Source of the DNA: an uncultured Erythrobacter sp.
Lineage (GTDB): Bacteria > Pseudomonadota > Alphaproteobacteria > Sphingomonadales > Sphingomonadaceae
DNA: 64,000 nucleotides
Assembly (NCBI GenBank): GCA_947501005.1
Contig: CANMTU010000001.1
Span: 1,822,501 to 1,886,500, forward strand
Direction of reading: 5' to 3'
In this document: one piece after another, positions 8,050-18,891 of the stretch
How positions within the stretch are numbered: position 1 is the first letter of the stretch
Layout of the letters: every line of letters starts with the position of its first letter
Program-made: the position numbers and the translations under genes
The notes under the pieces: model-generated
Told to the model about the DNA's origin: nothing
Seen by the model: only the letters and a program-made list of their open reading frames with translations
Databases searched by the model: none

Positions 8050-9476
8050 CAGTCTTTCAACACCCAGGTATCCTTCGTGCCGCCGCCCTGGCTCGAATTG
8101 ACGACGAGCGAGCCTTCCTCCAGCGCCACGCGGGTCAGCCCGCCCGGCACGATGTCGATCTTGTCGGGCGAGACGAGCACGAAGGGCCGCAGATCGACAT
8201 GGCGCGGGGCGAGCCCGCTTTCGGTGAAGATCGGACAGGTCGAGAGCGACAGGGTCGGCTGGGCGATGTAGTTTTCGGGCCGTTCCATGATCTTGTGGCG
8301 GAACTCCTCGATCTTCTCGCGGGTCGATGCTGGCCCGACCAGCATGCCGTAGCCGCCCGAGCCGTGCACTTCCTTCACCACCAGGTCGGCCAGATTGTCG
8401 AGCACGTATTGGCGACTGTCCTCGTCGGCACAGCGCCAGGTCTCGACATTGGGGAGGAGCGGCTTCTCGCCGGTGTAGAACTCCACGATCTCGGGCATGA
8501 AGGAATAGATCGCCTTGTCGTCGCACACCCCGGTCCCGGGCGCGTTGGCGATGGTGACGCCGCCCGCGCGGTACACGTCCATGATGCCGGGCACGCCCAG
8601 CACGCTGGCCGGGTTGAAGGTCAGCGGATCGAGGAATTCGTCGTCCACCCGGCGATAGATCACGTCGACCGGTTCATAGCCGTGAGTGGTGCGCATGGCG
8701 ACGCGGCCGTTCACCACGCGCAGATCGCTGCCCTCGACCAGTTCGGCTCCCATCTGGTCGGCGAGGAACGCATGCTCGAAATAGGCGGCGTTGTAGATGC
8801 CCGGCGTCAGCACCGCGATGCGCGGGTTGGGCCCGGCGCATTTGGGCGCGCAGGCGGCAAGGCTCTTCGCCAGGCGCCGGGGATAGTCGCTGACGGTTTC
8901 GACCGGCACGCGCATGAACAGTTCGGGGAACATCGCCATCATGCTCTCGCGGTTCTCGAGCATGTAGCTGACGCCCGAGGGCGTGCGCGCATTGTCTTCC
9001 AGAACATAGAATTCGTCCGGCCCGGTGCGGACGAGGTCGATGCCCACGATATGCGTGTAGACCCCGCCCGGCGGCGTAAGGCCGACCATGTTGGCAAGCC
9101 ATGCCTCGTTGTCGCGCAGCAGCGCCTCTGGCAGGCGGCCCGCGCGCACGATTTCCTGCCGGTGGTAGAGATCGTGCATGAAGGCGTTGAGGGCGGAAAC
9201 GCGCTGTTCGATACCGCGCGTCAGCCGGCGCCATTCGCCGGCGGTGATGATGCGCGGCACCATGTCGAACGGAATCAGCCGCTCTTCCGCCTCGTCCTCG
9301 CCATAGACGTTGAAGGTGATGCCGGTCTTGCGGAAATTCGTCTCCGCCTCCGCATGCTTGCGCGAGAGGACCTCGTCCTTCTGCCCGTCGAACCACTTGC
9401 AGTAATCCGCATAAGCGGGGCGGACCGATCCGCCGGAGCCGTGCATTTCGTCGAAAAAGTCGGCCTTACCGCGCAT
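8049..9476 (-). CDS. circularly permuted ATP-grasp type 2 protein of the Anbu operon
   Basis: A 475-residue protein of the DUF404/DUF407 permuted ATP-grasp family, first gene of the Anbu operon. Visible family blocks are GVYTHIVGIDLVRTGPDEFYVLEDNARTPSGVSYML near the middle, DDKAIYSFMPEIVEFY, and VVKEVHGSGGYGMLVGP for nucleotide binding. ATP-grasp enzymes join a carboxylate to an amine or thiol via an acyl phosphate; here the substrate is unknown, and a peptide or peptide-like product is often proposed. The ATG at 9476 follows a leader with a near-perfect palindrome. Confidence 0.9.
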   Translation of the reverse strand: MRGKADFFDEMHGSGGSVRPAYADYCKWFDGQKDEVLSRKHAEAETNFRKTGITFNVYGEDEAEERLIPFDMVPRIITAGEWRRLTRGIEQRVSALNAFMHDLYHRQEIVRAGRLPEALLRDNEAWLANMVGLTPPGGVYTHIVGIDLVRTGPDEFYVLEDNARTPSGVSYMLENRESMMAMFPELFMRVPVETVSDYPRRLAKSLAACAPKCAGPNPRIAVLTPGIYNAAYFEHAFLADQMGAELVEGSDLRVVNGRVAMRTTHGYEPVDVIYRRVDDEFLDPLTFNPASVLGVPGIMDVYRAGGVTIANAPGTGVCDDKAIYSFMPEIVEFYTGEKPLLPNVETWRCADEDSRQYVLDNLADLVVKEVHGSGGYGMLVGPASTREKIEEFRHKIMERPENYIAQPTLSLSTCPIFTESGLAPRHVDLRPFVLVSPDKIDIVPGGLTRVALEEGSLVVNSSQGGGTKDTWVLKD

Positions 9477-9499
9477 GCGTCCCCTTCATTGCCGTTCGA

Positions 9500-9518
9500 T
9501 CGGCCCTCATGAGGCCGA
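9500..9518. promoter_or_regulatory. palindrome in the leader of the Anbu operon
   Basis: TCGGCC, one unpaired C, the self-complementary TCATGA, then GGCCGA form an almost perfect dyad 24-42 bases upstream of the ATP-grasp start. It could be an operator or a leader hairpin. No known regulator motif was recognised. Confidence 0.4.
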
Positions 9519-9551
9519 GCGGTTCCGCGCGTCCTTCGGGGAAACAAAGTT

Positions 9552-10319
9552 TCAGTCCGCGTCCAGTTCCAGAAGAACCGCCGATACCGCCTCGCGCGTG
9601 AGGACGAAGCCCATATGGGTGCAGCGCAGGGCGACGGCCCGATCGCGCTCGCCCGGGCGGCCGCAGGCGCTGCGCGGGTGGACGATGCCGTCGCACGGGC
9701 TCCACAGGGCGACCGTCTCGACCGGGGGTTTCTCGTTCGGGGTGGCGTCGAATTCCGGCTCGTCCACCCGGTGCCCGGCGATCGCCTGATAGGCACGCCA
9801 GCCATTGTTCGCGCGGGGATCGCCGGAAAAGGGCGAGCCGAGCGTGACGACCTTGCTGACCCGATCGGGATGCGCCTTGGCCAGTTCGCGCGCCATCACC
9901 CCGCCCAGGCTCCATCCGACCAGCACGATCGGTTCGCCGGTTCTCTCGGCCAGCGACAGGATGCGTGCCTCGACCTTGCGAAAGCGATCCTCGGTCGCGC
10001 CGAGATTATAGCCCAGGCCCCAGCGCTTGACCGTATGCCCCGCCTGTTCGAGCTCGCCCGCCATCCAGCGCATGCGCAGCGGATGCGCGCCGAAGCCGGG
10101 CAGCAGCATTACCGTTTTCGGGTTCGTCGCCCGCGGGATGCCGGCCCCCTTCGAAACCATCCGTCGAAGCGCAAGCAGCGGCCAGCCGAACTCCGCCAGC
10201 AGCCGCCGCAGGGGCGGGCCGCCCGTGCCGTCGGCAGCCGGTTCGACCGCAAGCGACCAGCGGCGCGCGATTTCCGCACGGCGATCGCGGAACGGGACTT
10301 GCATGGGAAACGACAGCAT
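9552..10319 (-). CDS. alpha/beta hydrolase
   Basis: A 255-residue alpha/beta-hydrolase fold protein. The oxyanion block [15 protein letters not shown] is followed by the nucleophile elbow [10 protein letters not shown], an acidic residue in SPCDGIVH and a histidine in CTHMGF, giving a plausible Ser-Asp-His triad. The substrate is unknown; the family includes lipases and esterases. The start is taken at the ATG at 10319; a TTG twelve bases earlier and an ATG at 10304 are alternatives. It precedes the Anbu operon by 75 bases on the same strand and might be co-transcribed. Confidence 0.75.
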   Translation of the reverse strand: MLSFPMQVPFRDRRAEIARRWSLAVEPAADGTGGPPLRRLLAEFGWPLLALRRMVSKGAGIPRATNPKTVMLLPGFGAHPLRMRWMAGELEQAGHTVKRWGLGYNLGATEDRFRKVEARILSLAERTGEPIVLVGWSLGGVMARELAKAHPDRVSKVVTLGSPFSGDPRANNGWRAYQAIAGHRVDEPEFDATPNEKPPVETVALWSPCDGIVHPRSACGRPGERDRAVALRCTHMGFVLTREAVSAVLLELDAD

Positions 10320-10377
10320 TGCCCTGTTCAAACGCGGACACCCCGGCGGAGTTTCCGGGTGGAGACGAAACGCCTCC

Positions 10378-11037
10378 TCAGCAGTCGCCGATGCGCTGTT
10401 GCTGCGACCGCATGGTCATCGTCATCGTGTTGCCGCCCGGCGCCTCGATGTTCATCCGGGTCGTGATGTCCGACGAGGTGCGCCGCCCGGTTCCCTGCAT
10501 CGTCATCCGTCCCGTGCCCTGGCCGGGCCGCGAACAGGTCATCTCCGCATCGATCCGCTCGCCCTTAACGTCGAACCGGGAGAAGGTGCACGCCTCGCTC
10601 GAATTGGCCTGCCGCACCATTTCGGCAAATCCCTTCTGCGCCTGTTCCGGCGTCAGGCAGAATTCGCGGGACTGCGATCCACGCGCCTGCATCTGCTTCA
10701 TCTGCTCGACCACTTGTGGCGGGGCGCCGGGCATGGACACGTCGACAATCTCGACCGAGGCGCGGTATTTGCCCGGTTGCGGTTTGGCGATGCCCGCCGC
10801 GCGCCGGGCGGCCTCCTCCATGCTGATCGATCCGTCCGCGCTTTCGCCGCCGGATTGCGCCGCCCGTTCCCCGGTCTGCGAGCCTGCGTCCGCCATCGGT
10901 TCGCCCGCCGTCGCCGGCTGGGCGGTGCCGGCCGCATCGGATGTGGCCGGCGCATCGTCCATGGCGATCTCGCTCGCATCCTGTTCGCCGCACGCGGTGA
11001 GCGCCATCGCCCCCGCCATCATCATAGCCCACCGCAT
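10378..11037 (-). CDS. DUF3617 domain lipoprotein
   Basis: A 219-residue exported protein. The signal peptide ends in a lipobox-like MALTACG near residues 11-17. A low-complexity Ala/Gly/Ser/Glu region follows, then the DUF3617 domain with [17 protein letters not shown], a cysteine in FCLTPEQA and another in ACTFSRFDV that are typical of the family, ending in a beta-rich repeat of Thr/Met. GGAGA six bases before the ATG supports the start. Function of the family is unknown; periplasmic location is inferred. Divergent from uvrB. Confidence 0.75.
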   Translation of the reverse strand: MRWAMMMAGAMALTACGEQDASEIAMDDAPATSDAAGTAQPATAGEPMADAGSQTGERAAQSGGESADGSISMEEAARRAAGIAKPQPGKYRASVEIVDVSMPGAPPQVVEQMKQMQARGSQSREFCLTPEQAQKGFAEMVRQANSSEACTFSRFDVKGERIDAEMTCSRPGQGTGRMTMQGTGRRTSSDITTRMNIEAPGGNTMTMTMRSQQQRIGDC

Positions 11038-11108
11038 CGCCTGTCTCCAATGGTCCTCGTCGCGGCGCAGGCTAGGCATTCCCCGTGGCGGGCACAAGCG
11101 AACGTTGC

Positions 11109-11125
11109 GCGCCGCCATGCGGCGC
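11109..11125. promoter_or_regulatory. perfect inverted repeat just upstream of uvrB
   Basis: GCGCCGC and GCGGCGC flank CAT, giving a seven-pair stem 16 bases before the uvrB ATG, in the 103-base divergent region shared with the DUF3617 gene. It could be an operator or mRNA hairpin. It is not a canonical GTTC-N7-GTTC LexA box. Confidence 0.35.
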
Positions 11126-11140
11126 CCCATAATTGCAGAT

Positions 11141-13342
<2,202 letters not shown>

Positions 13343-13394
13343 GGCTGTGGACGTCGCGCTTGCATTTGAGGCGCGAGCGGCGTTAGCGGGCGCG

Positions 13395-13940
13395 ATGCTT
13401 CGATATCTAGCGACTGCGGGCGTGCTGGCTCTCGCCGCCTGCAAACCGCCTGCGTCCGACGAATATAGCGCGCGCGTTCAACTGGCGCAGGAGCGGGATT
13501 TCGCTTCCGCGCCCCTGCCCTCGCCCGACAGCGAGGGCGCAGTATGGGCTGCCAGTCCGACGGTCGCCAATCGCATCCTCTACGGCAAGCCGGGGGAGCG
13601 GCCCCTGATGGGCCTGACCTGCGATGCGGGACGGATCGTGTTCGCGCGCTACGCCCCCGCCGATCCGCAGGCGAAGGGTATCCTCGCGCTGATCGGCAAC
13701 GGTCATGTCGAGCGGTTGTTCGTCGATGCGACGCCGCGCGGCGAGGCCTGGCTGTGGCAAGGTTCGCTTCCTGCGAGCGATCAGCGACTCGAAGTGCTGA
13801 CCGGGCGCGGAAGGGTCGAGGCGACGATACCGGGGGCAGGAACGCTGGTGCTGAATGCGAGCGCCCTGCCCGCGCAATTCGTCAGTCGCTGCGCCGCGGC
13901 GACGCGGCCCGCGCCTTCGCCGCCAGCAGATCGGGGGTAA
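13395..13940 (+). CDS. small hypothetical lipoprotein
   Basis: A 181-residue protein with a short signal sequence and lipobox (VLALAAC) near residues 11-16, predicting an envelope lipoprotein. The mature part contains a beta-rich region with CDAGRIVFARYAP and ends in a Pro-rich tail. I do not recognise a named family. It lies 52 bases after uvrB on the same strand, so it may be co-transcribed with it. Its last 59 bases overlap the 3' end of the convergent dsbD gene. Confidence 0.6.
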   Translation: MLRYLATAGVLALAACKPPASDEYSARVQLAQERDFASAPLPSPDSEGAVWAASPTVANRILYGKPGERPLMGLTCDAGRIVFARYAPADPQAKGILALIGNGHVERLFVDATPRGEAWLWQGSLPASDQRLEVLTGRGRVEATIPGAGTLVLNASALPAQFVSRCAAATRPAPSPPADRG

Positions 13941-15942
13941 GCACCTGCGGCAATTGCTCGCCGGGGGCGGCGGGATCGAACCATTGGTAAAACGGAACGC
14001 CAGCCGCGCCATGCTGCGCGAGATAGTCCGCGATTTGCGAATCGGCCTTCGTCCAATCGCCGCGCAGGGTGACGACGCCAGCCTCGTCGAACGCTGCCCG
14101 GGTCGCCTCGCGCTCGATCGCGACGCTTTCGTTGACCTTGCAACTGAGGCACCAGTCGGCGGTGAAATAGAGGAAGACAGGCTTGCCCGAGGCGCGGGCA
14201 TCGGCGAGCGCTTCCGGTGAAAATGCCTTTGCGTCGAGAACGCCGGCCGCGCCGACCGATGCCGCCGCGGGTCTCAGCTGAGGCAAGGCAACTAGAACGC
14301 CAGCGGTCGTCGCACCCACCACCGAAAGAAACGCCAAGGAAGCGCCTTTTCCGGTCGGTTGCTTGCGTCCGTACCAGCCCAGCGCGCCCAGCAGCGCGAG
14401 GGCCAGCACGGCAATCGCGCCGAGCCAGAGCGGCCCGCTCGTCCGCCAGATCAGCCAGCCGAGTGCCAGCGCCGTCGATCCCATCGGCAGCGCCATCCAG
14501 CGGCGGAACCGCGCCATCCACGGCCCCGGCCGTGGCAATCTCCGCCGCAGCGCCGGGACGAAGCCGATCAGTAGGAACGGCAGCGCCAGCCCCACGCCGA
14601 GCATGGTGAAGATCGCGAAGCCTTCGAGCGGGTTCAGCACCAGCGCCGCGCCCAGTGCCAGCGCCATGAACGGCCCGGTACAGGGCGTCGCCACGAAGGC
14701 GGCGAGCAGGCCGGTCGCGAACGAGCCGCCCCGGCTGCCCGCCCCGCCCGCGATGGCCATGCCCGGTATCTCGAACAGGCCGAGGAAGTTGGCGGTGATC
14801 GCCGCCGCCAGCAGGAACAATACGGCGACGACCAGAGGCTCCTGCAACTGGAACGCCCAGCCGATCTGCTCCCCCGTCGCCCGCAATGCGAGGATCAGCG
14901 CGCCCAGCGCGGCACAAGCCAGCACCACGCCCGCCGTATAGGCCAGCGCGTCCGACCGGGCGGCGCGCTCGTTACCGCCCGCCTTCACCAGCGTCATCGC
15001 CTTTAGGCTCAGGATGGGGAACACGCAGGGCATGATGTTGAGGATCAGCCCCCCCGCCAGCGCGGCAAGCAGCAGCAAGGGCAGCGACGGCGTGGCGGAC
15101 GCGCCCGCCAGCGGCTCCGCGCCTTCCAATGGAACGTCGCCCGGCCGCGCCGCGAAGCGAATACCCTCGCCGCCGGTTCCGAATGCGAGGATACCGGAAA
15201 TCGCCCGTGGCAGTTCGCCGGATACGCCATCGCGAAGCGGCACTTCCGCAACCAGCAGGTTGCCTTCGCGGCGGAAAATCTGCGGATCGGCATAGGCCGG
15301 TCGGATGCCAGCGCCGGGATCGATGGCGCCTACGAACAGATGCGGCGCGGCGAGGTCGAGACCGGCGGGCAGCGGAATGCCGATCCGCATGACCCGGCCC
15401 GCGATCTCATACGCCGCCGCCCGGTCGAGCGGCGGCGCGATGGCCGCCCGCCATGCGGCGAAATCGCGCCCCGAGGTTGCGGAGAGACTGGCGTCCTGCG
15501 GCACGCAGATCGTATCCGTGCAGGCGAGAAAATCGACATGCCCCGCAACCTCACCGAGGTCGGACGCACCGCCAGTTCGCTTCAGCGGCACCAGAACCGT
15601 GTAGTCGCCCTTGTAGACATGGTTCATCAGCCCCGCGATCCGCAACGTCCGCGGCACGGGGTAGAGCGCCTCGCCCGCCGTCCACCCCTCGGGCAGGTCG
15701 AGCGACAGCGCCATGCCCTGCCCCGCATCGCCGGGGTTCGACCAGTACCCGTGCCACGCCGCACTGCGCGGCGTGAAATGCAGCGCCAGCATGGCCGCGT
15801 CCGGCTCGGCGGGTTGGGGATCGAGATAAGCCTGCACGGCAATGTTCTCGTCGCCATAGCGGACGGTCTGCGCGGCAAGGGGCGACCATCCGGCGAAGAT
15901 CGCGCACAACACCGCACAAAGCGCCGCAAATGCAGTCCGCAT
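13882..15942 (-). CDS. dsbD: thiol:disulfide interchange protein DsbD (ScsB-like)
   Basis: A 686-residue three-part electron-transfer protein that moves reducing power from cytosolic thioredoxin to periplasmic substrates. A signal peptide precedes an N-terminal periplasmic beta domain (about 25-300, with CTDTICVP cysteines), a central eight-helix membrane domain with the redox cysteines in IMPCVFP and ATPCTGPF, and a C-terminal thioredoxin domain with WCLSCK. The arrangement fits DsbD/ScsB. The start follows AAGG by eight bases. Divergent from the UbiH-like gene, with 64 bases between the start codons. Confidence 0.92.
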   Translation of the reverse strand: MRTAFAALCAVLCAIFAGWSPLAAQTVRYGDENIAVQAYLDPQPAEPDAAMLALHFTPRSAAWHGYWSNPGDAGQGMALSLDLPEGWTAGEALYPVPRTLRIAGLMNHVYKGDYTVLVPLKRTGGASDLGEVAGHVDFLACTDTICVPQDASLSATSGRDFAAWRAAIAPPLDRAAAYEIAGRVMRIGIPLPAGLDLAAPHLFVGAIDPGAGIRPAYADPQIFRREGNLLVAEVPLRDGVSGELPRAISGILAFGTGGEGIRFAARPGDVPLEGAEPLAGASATPSLPLLLLAALAGGLILNIMPCVFPILSLKAMTLVKAGGNERAARSDALAYTAGVVLACAALGALILALRATGEQIGWAFQLQEPLVVAVLFLLAAAITANFLGLFEIPGMAIAGGAGSRGGSFATGLLAAFVATPCTGPFMALALGAALVLNPLEGFAIFTMLGVGLALPFLLIGFVPALRRRLPRPGPWMARFRRWMALPMGSTALALGWLIWRTSGPLWLGAIAVLALALLGALGWYGRKQPTGKGASLAFLSVVGATTAGVLVALPQLRPAAASVGAAGVLDAKAFSPEALADARASGKPVFLYFTADWCLSCKVNESVAIEREATRAAFDEAGVVTLRGDWTKADSQIADYLAQHGAAGVPFYQWFDPAAPGEQLPQVLTPDLLAAKARAASPRRSD

Positions 15943-16006
15943 GGTTGTTGCCTTGATCACGGCTTGCCATCTAGGGTTCTCCCGCCGCCGCCGCAACGAG
16001 TGACCG

Positions 16007-17236
16007 ATGAACGACCCGACCCGAGCCGACAAACGCGACCTCCTGATCCTTGGCGGAGGGCTGGTCGGCATGACGCTGGCACTCGCCGCCGCGCGCAAGG
16101 GGCTGACCAGCCACCTCGTCGACCGGGCCGACCCCAAGTCCATGCTGGAAGAAGAGTTCGACGGGCGCGCCTCCGCCATCTCCACCGCAAGCTGGCGACT
16201 GTTCCGGCATATCGGCCTGGCCGAAACGCTCGAGCCGTTCGGTTGCCCGATCGATTCCATCGCCGTGGTCGACCAGATGAAGCCGGGCCGGATCGATTTC
16301 CGCCCCGACATTCATGAGGGCTCGCTCGGCCGGATGTTCGCCAATCGCCAGTTGCGCAGTTCGCTGTACGAGGCGGTGCTGGCGGAAGATGGCATTACAC
16401 TCCACGCGCCCGTCACCGTGACGGACCGCAATGCGGGCGAATTCCTTGCCAGCGCGACGCTGGAAGACGGCACCGTGCTCACCGCCGATCTGCTGGTCGG
16501 CGCGGAAGGGCGCGGTTCGCCCACGCGTGAGGACGCGGGGCTGGCAATGGCGAAATGGGATTACAGCCACCGCGCGATCATCGCCGGGCTCGACCATGCC
16601 AAGCCCCACGCCAATATCGCCTGGGAAATCTTCTATCCCGACGGGCCCTTCGCCCTGCTGCCGCTGCTGGATACGGAGGATGGCACGCATCGCAGCGCGC
16701 TGGTCTGGACGGTCGACGAGAAAGACGCGCCCGGCGTCCTCAAGATGGGCGAGCGGGCCTTTACCGCCGAAGTGCAGAAGCGGATGAGCGACATTCTCGG
16801 CACCGTCACGCTCAACAGCGGGCGTTCGTCCTACCCGCTCGCCTTCCAGCATACGGCGCGCATGGTGGGCCGGCGGATGGCACTGGTGGGCGACAGCGCG
16901 CATGGCATGCACCCGATCGCGGGCCAGGGCCTCAATCTCGGCTTGCGCGATGTCGGCGCGCTGGTCGAGGTGCTGCTCGAGGCGAGGCGGCTCGGCCTCG
17001 ATCTCGGCGATGCGCAGGTCCTGGGAAAGTACGAGAAATGGCGCGCGCTCGATGCGTTCATGGTGATGAGCGCGACCGACGGGCTGACCCGCCTGTTCGG
17101 CGTTCCCGGCAAGGCGGCAAGTGCGGCGCGCCGGCTGGGCATGGCAGGCGTCCAGCAATCGGGCCTGCTGAAGCGCTGGTTCATGGACGAGGCGCGCGGC
17201 ATCACCGGCGACACGCCAGAACTGCTCAAGGCCTGA
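16007..17236 (+). CDS. UbiH/UbiF/COQ6-type FAD monooxygenase
   Basis: A 409-residue flavin monooxygenase of the ubiquinone-biosynthesis hydroxylase family. The Rossmann motif LILGGGLVGMTLA is at about 13-25, DGRASAIS follows, and GDSAHGMHPIAGQGLNLGLRD near 300 is the diagnostic FAD-binding block of UbiH/COQ6. These enzymes hydroxylate the aromatic ring of ubiquinone precursors at the membrane. Which ring position it modifies cannot be told from sequence. It converges on the mic60-like gene with a three-base gap. Confidence 0.88.
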   Translation: MNDPTRADKRDLLILGGGLVGMTLALAAARKGLTSHLVDRADPKSMLEEEFDGRASAISTASWRLFRHIGLAETLEPFGCPIDSIAVVDQMKPGRIDFRPDIHEGSLGRMFANRQLRSSLYEAVLAEDGITLHAPVTVTDRNAGEFLASATLEDGTVLTADLLVGAEGRGSPTREDAGLAMAKWDYSHRAIIAGLDHAKPHANIAWEIFYPDGPFALLPLLDTEDGTHRSALVWTVDEKDAPGVLKMGERAFTAEVQKRMSDILGTVTLNSGRSSYPLAFQHTARMVGRRMALVGDSAHGMHPIAGQGLNLGLRDVGALVEVLLEARRLGLDLGDAQVLGKYEKWRALDAFMVMSATDGLTRLFGVPGKAASAARRLGMAGVQQSGLLKRWFMDEARGITGDTPELLKA

Positions 17237-17239
17237 TCC

Positions 17240-18157
17240 TTATTCCGCCTCGGCCAGGCTCGGCTGCGCGATCCGGTTGCCCAGCCCGTCGCGCAGGCGC
17301 TGCGGTTCGAGAACGGCGGAGGTTTCGATAAGGTCGAGCGCGCGGCGGGCGGCGACGTACCGTTCCGCATCCACCAGCCAGCCGCGCGCGCTTTCGGCGC
17401 CGGGCATGTTGCGGACTTCCGCGATCGCCGCCTCGACCCGCCCGCTCTGCAGGAAGGTCCGCGCGCGTTCCAGCCGCATCTGCGGCTGCGGCGACGGCGT
17501 CGTCTCGCGGCGGATGGTGAACAGGCGGCCGATCTCCTCGGAAAATTGCGCGAGGCCCGAACCTTGCCGGTTCTCCTCCAGCTCCGGCGCGAGGCCTTCG
17601 AGTTCCGCTGTCAGGTCGGAGATGGTGACCGGATTGCGCGAGAAGGTGATCACCGTATTCACCGCATTGGGCAGGGCATCGCCGAAACGCAGCCGCACCT
17701 GATCGGCGAGATAGCCCAGTTCCGCTTTCTTCTCGATCGCCCGCCGGGTCGCGAACGCAATCAGCAGACCCTCGGCCCGCGCGGCATTGCCGGCCGCCGC
17801 CTGCGCCTGCAAATCGAGCCGGGCGAGCCGCTGTTCCGCCGCGGCGAGCCGCTGGTCGATGCCGCCCTGCTGCTGCGTGATCTGCGCCACCGCCTTGGCC
17901 GCGGCGGCGCGGCTGGCGGTCGCGCTGGGCGTCGGGTTCGGGAGCGGGCTCGAACCCGGGCTGGGCGGCCGTAGACCCGCCGCCTCCTCGGGTTGCAGCG
18001 CCTGTTCCTGCGTCAAGGGTTCCTCGGGCGCGGCCGGCCCGCTGCGCCAGGCGAAATAGCCCACCACCGCCCCGCCGAGCAGGAAGGCGCCGAGCGCCGT
18101 GGCGATGATCGGCCGCGCATTCGACCGGAATTGCCGGATTCGTGTGGTATCGTCCAT
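17240..18157 (-). CDS. Mic60/mitofilin-like inner-membrane protein of the heme operon
   Basis: A 305-residue protein with one N-terminal membrane helix (about 17-38), a Pro/Ser-rich stretch, a coiled coil (about 85-120) and a C-terminal helical domain. This architecture, and its position directly after hemD, match the alphaproteobacterial homologue of mitochondrial Mic60, which shapes intracytoplasmic membranes and contacts the outer membrane in studied species. Sequence conservation is low, so the assignment rests mainly on context and architecture. The ATG at 18157 lies 47 bases beyond the hemD stop. Confidence 0.72.
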   Translation of the reverse strand: MDDTTRIRQFRSNARPIIATALGAFLLGGAVVGYFAWRSGPAAPEEPLTQEQALQPEEAAGLRPPSPGSSPLPNPTPSATASRAAAAKAVAQITQQQGGIDQRLAAAEQRLARLDLQAQAAAGNAARAEGLLIAFATRRAIEKKAELGYLADQVRLRFGDALPNAVNTVITFSRNPVTISDLTAELEGLAPELEENRQGSGLAQFSEEIGRLFTIRRETTPSPQPQMRLERARTFLQSGRVEAAIAEVRNMPGAESARGWLVDAERYVAARRALDLIETSAVLEPQRLRDGLGNRIAQPSLAEAE

Positions 18158-18204
18158 GGAACTCCAGATGCTGCGACGCCGCCAAGGCGCAGGCACGACC
18201 CCCC

Positions 18205-18891
18205 TCAGGGCTGTTGGCACAATCCCTCGGCCAATTCCAGCAATTCGCCATCGATCGGATGGGGCGAGACGTAGACGCCTCTCCAGCCCTCGCCCGCGGC
18301 CTCGGCGATGCGGGGCGCCAGCGCCGCGATGGTGACGAGCACGCGCGGCACGTCCATCCGCGCGCATTCCGCGCCGAGCCGCTTGGCCGCCTCGCCCGAA
18401 TGCAGCAACGCCACCCCGCCACCGCGCAGCCGCGTCGCCACCGCCTCTGTCATGTCGAGCGGCACGGTCTTGTAGACCACCACCGTCTCGATCTCGATCC
18501 CCTCGGGCGGGGTCAGTTGGACATGCGCTTCGCCCGCGAGCCGCAGGAGCTGACGCTTCTTGCCTTCCATCCCGTCGAGCAGATTCTGCAAGCCGCCGGT
18601 GCCGGTGCGTGCGACCATGAAGCCCTTGTCCTTGGCCTCCTCCATCGTCGCCTCGCCCACGGCCAGCACGGGCAGTTTCGCCAGCTTTTCCAGCTTGTCG
18701 CCCGCATGGCGAAAGGCGTTGGCGCTGCCGGCCAGCAGCCGGTCGAACCGGGCGACAGGGGGAAGCTCCCACTCCACCTTCTCCACCGAGAACAGCGGGC
18801 AGCCGACTGCGTCGAGACCCATCGAGCGCGCGGTTTCCAGCGTTACCCGCAGGCCGGGTTCGGGGCGGAAGACGAACAGCGTATCAGGCAT
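18205..18891 (-). CDS. hemD: uroporphyrinogen-III synthase
   Basis: A 228-residue HemD, which closes and inverts ring D of hydroxymethylbilane to give uroporphyrinogen III. The family is poorly conserved, but the N-terminal VFRPEPGLRVTLETARSMG strand-helix, the ANAFRHAG and VGEATMEEAKDKGF blocks, and a C-terminal VYVSPHP fit the two-domain fold. Its start overlaps the hemC stop by eight bases, the usual coupling of the pair. Cytosolic, third committed step of tetrapyrrole synthesis. Confidence 0.88.
   Translation of the reverse strand: MPDTLFVFRPEPGLRVTLETARSMGLDAVGCPLFSVEKVEWELPPVARFDRLLAGSANAFRHAGDKLEKLAKLPVLAVGEATMEEAKDKGFMVARTGTGGLQNLLDGMEGKKRQLLRLAGEAHVQLTPPEGIEIETVVVYKTVPLDMTEAVATRLRGGGVALLHSGEAAKRLGAECARMDVPRVLVTIAALAPRIAEAAGEGWRGVYVSPHPIDGELLELAEGLCQQP

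Noticed and set aside
10319..11140. N-terminal extension of UvrB by 274 residues
   Set aside because: The extension is antisense to the DUF3617 gene and has no homology; UvrB homology starts just after the ATG at 11141.
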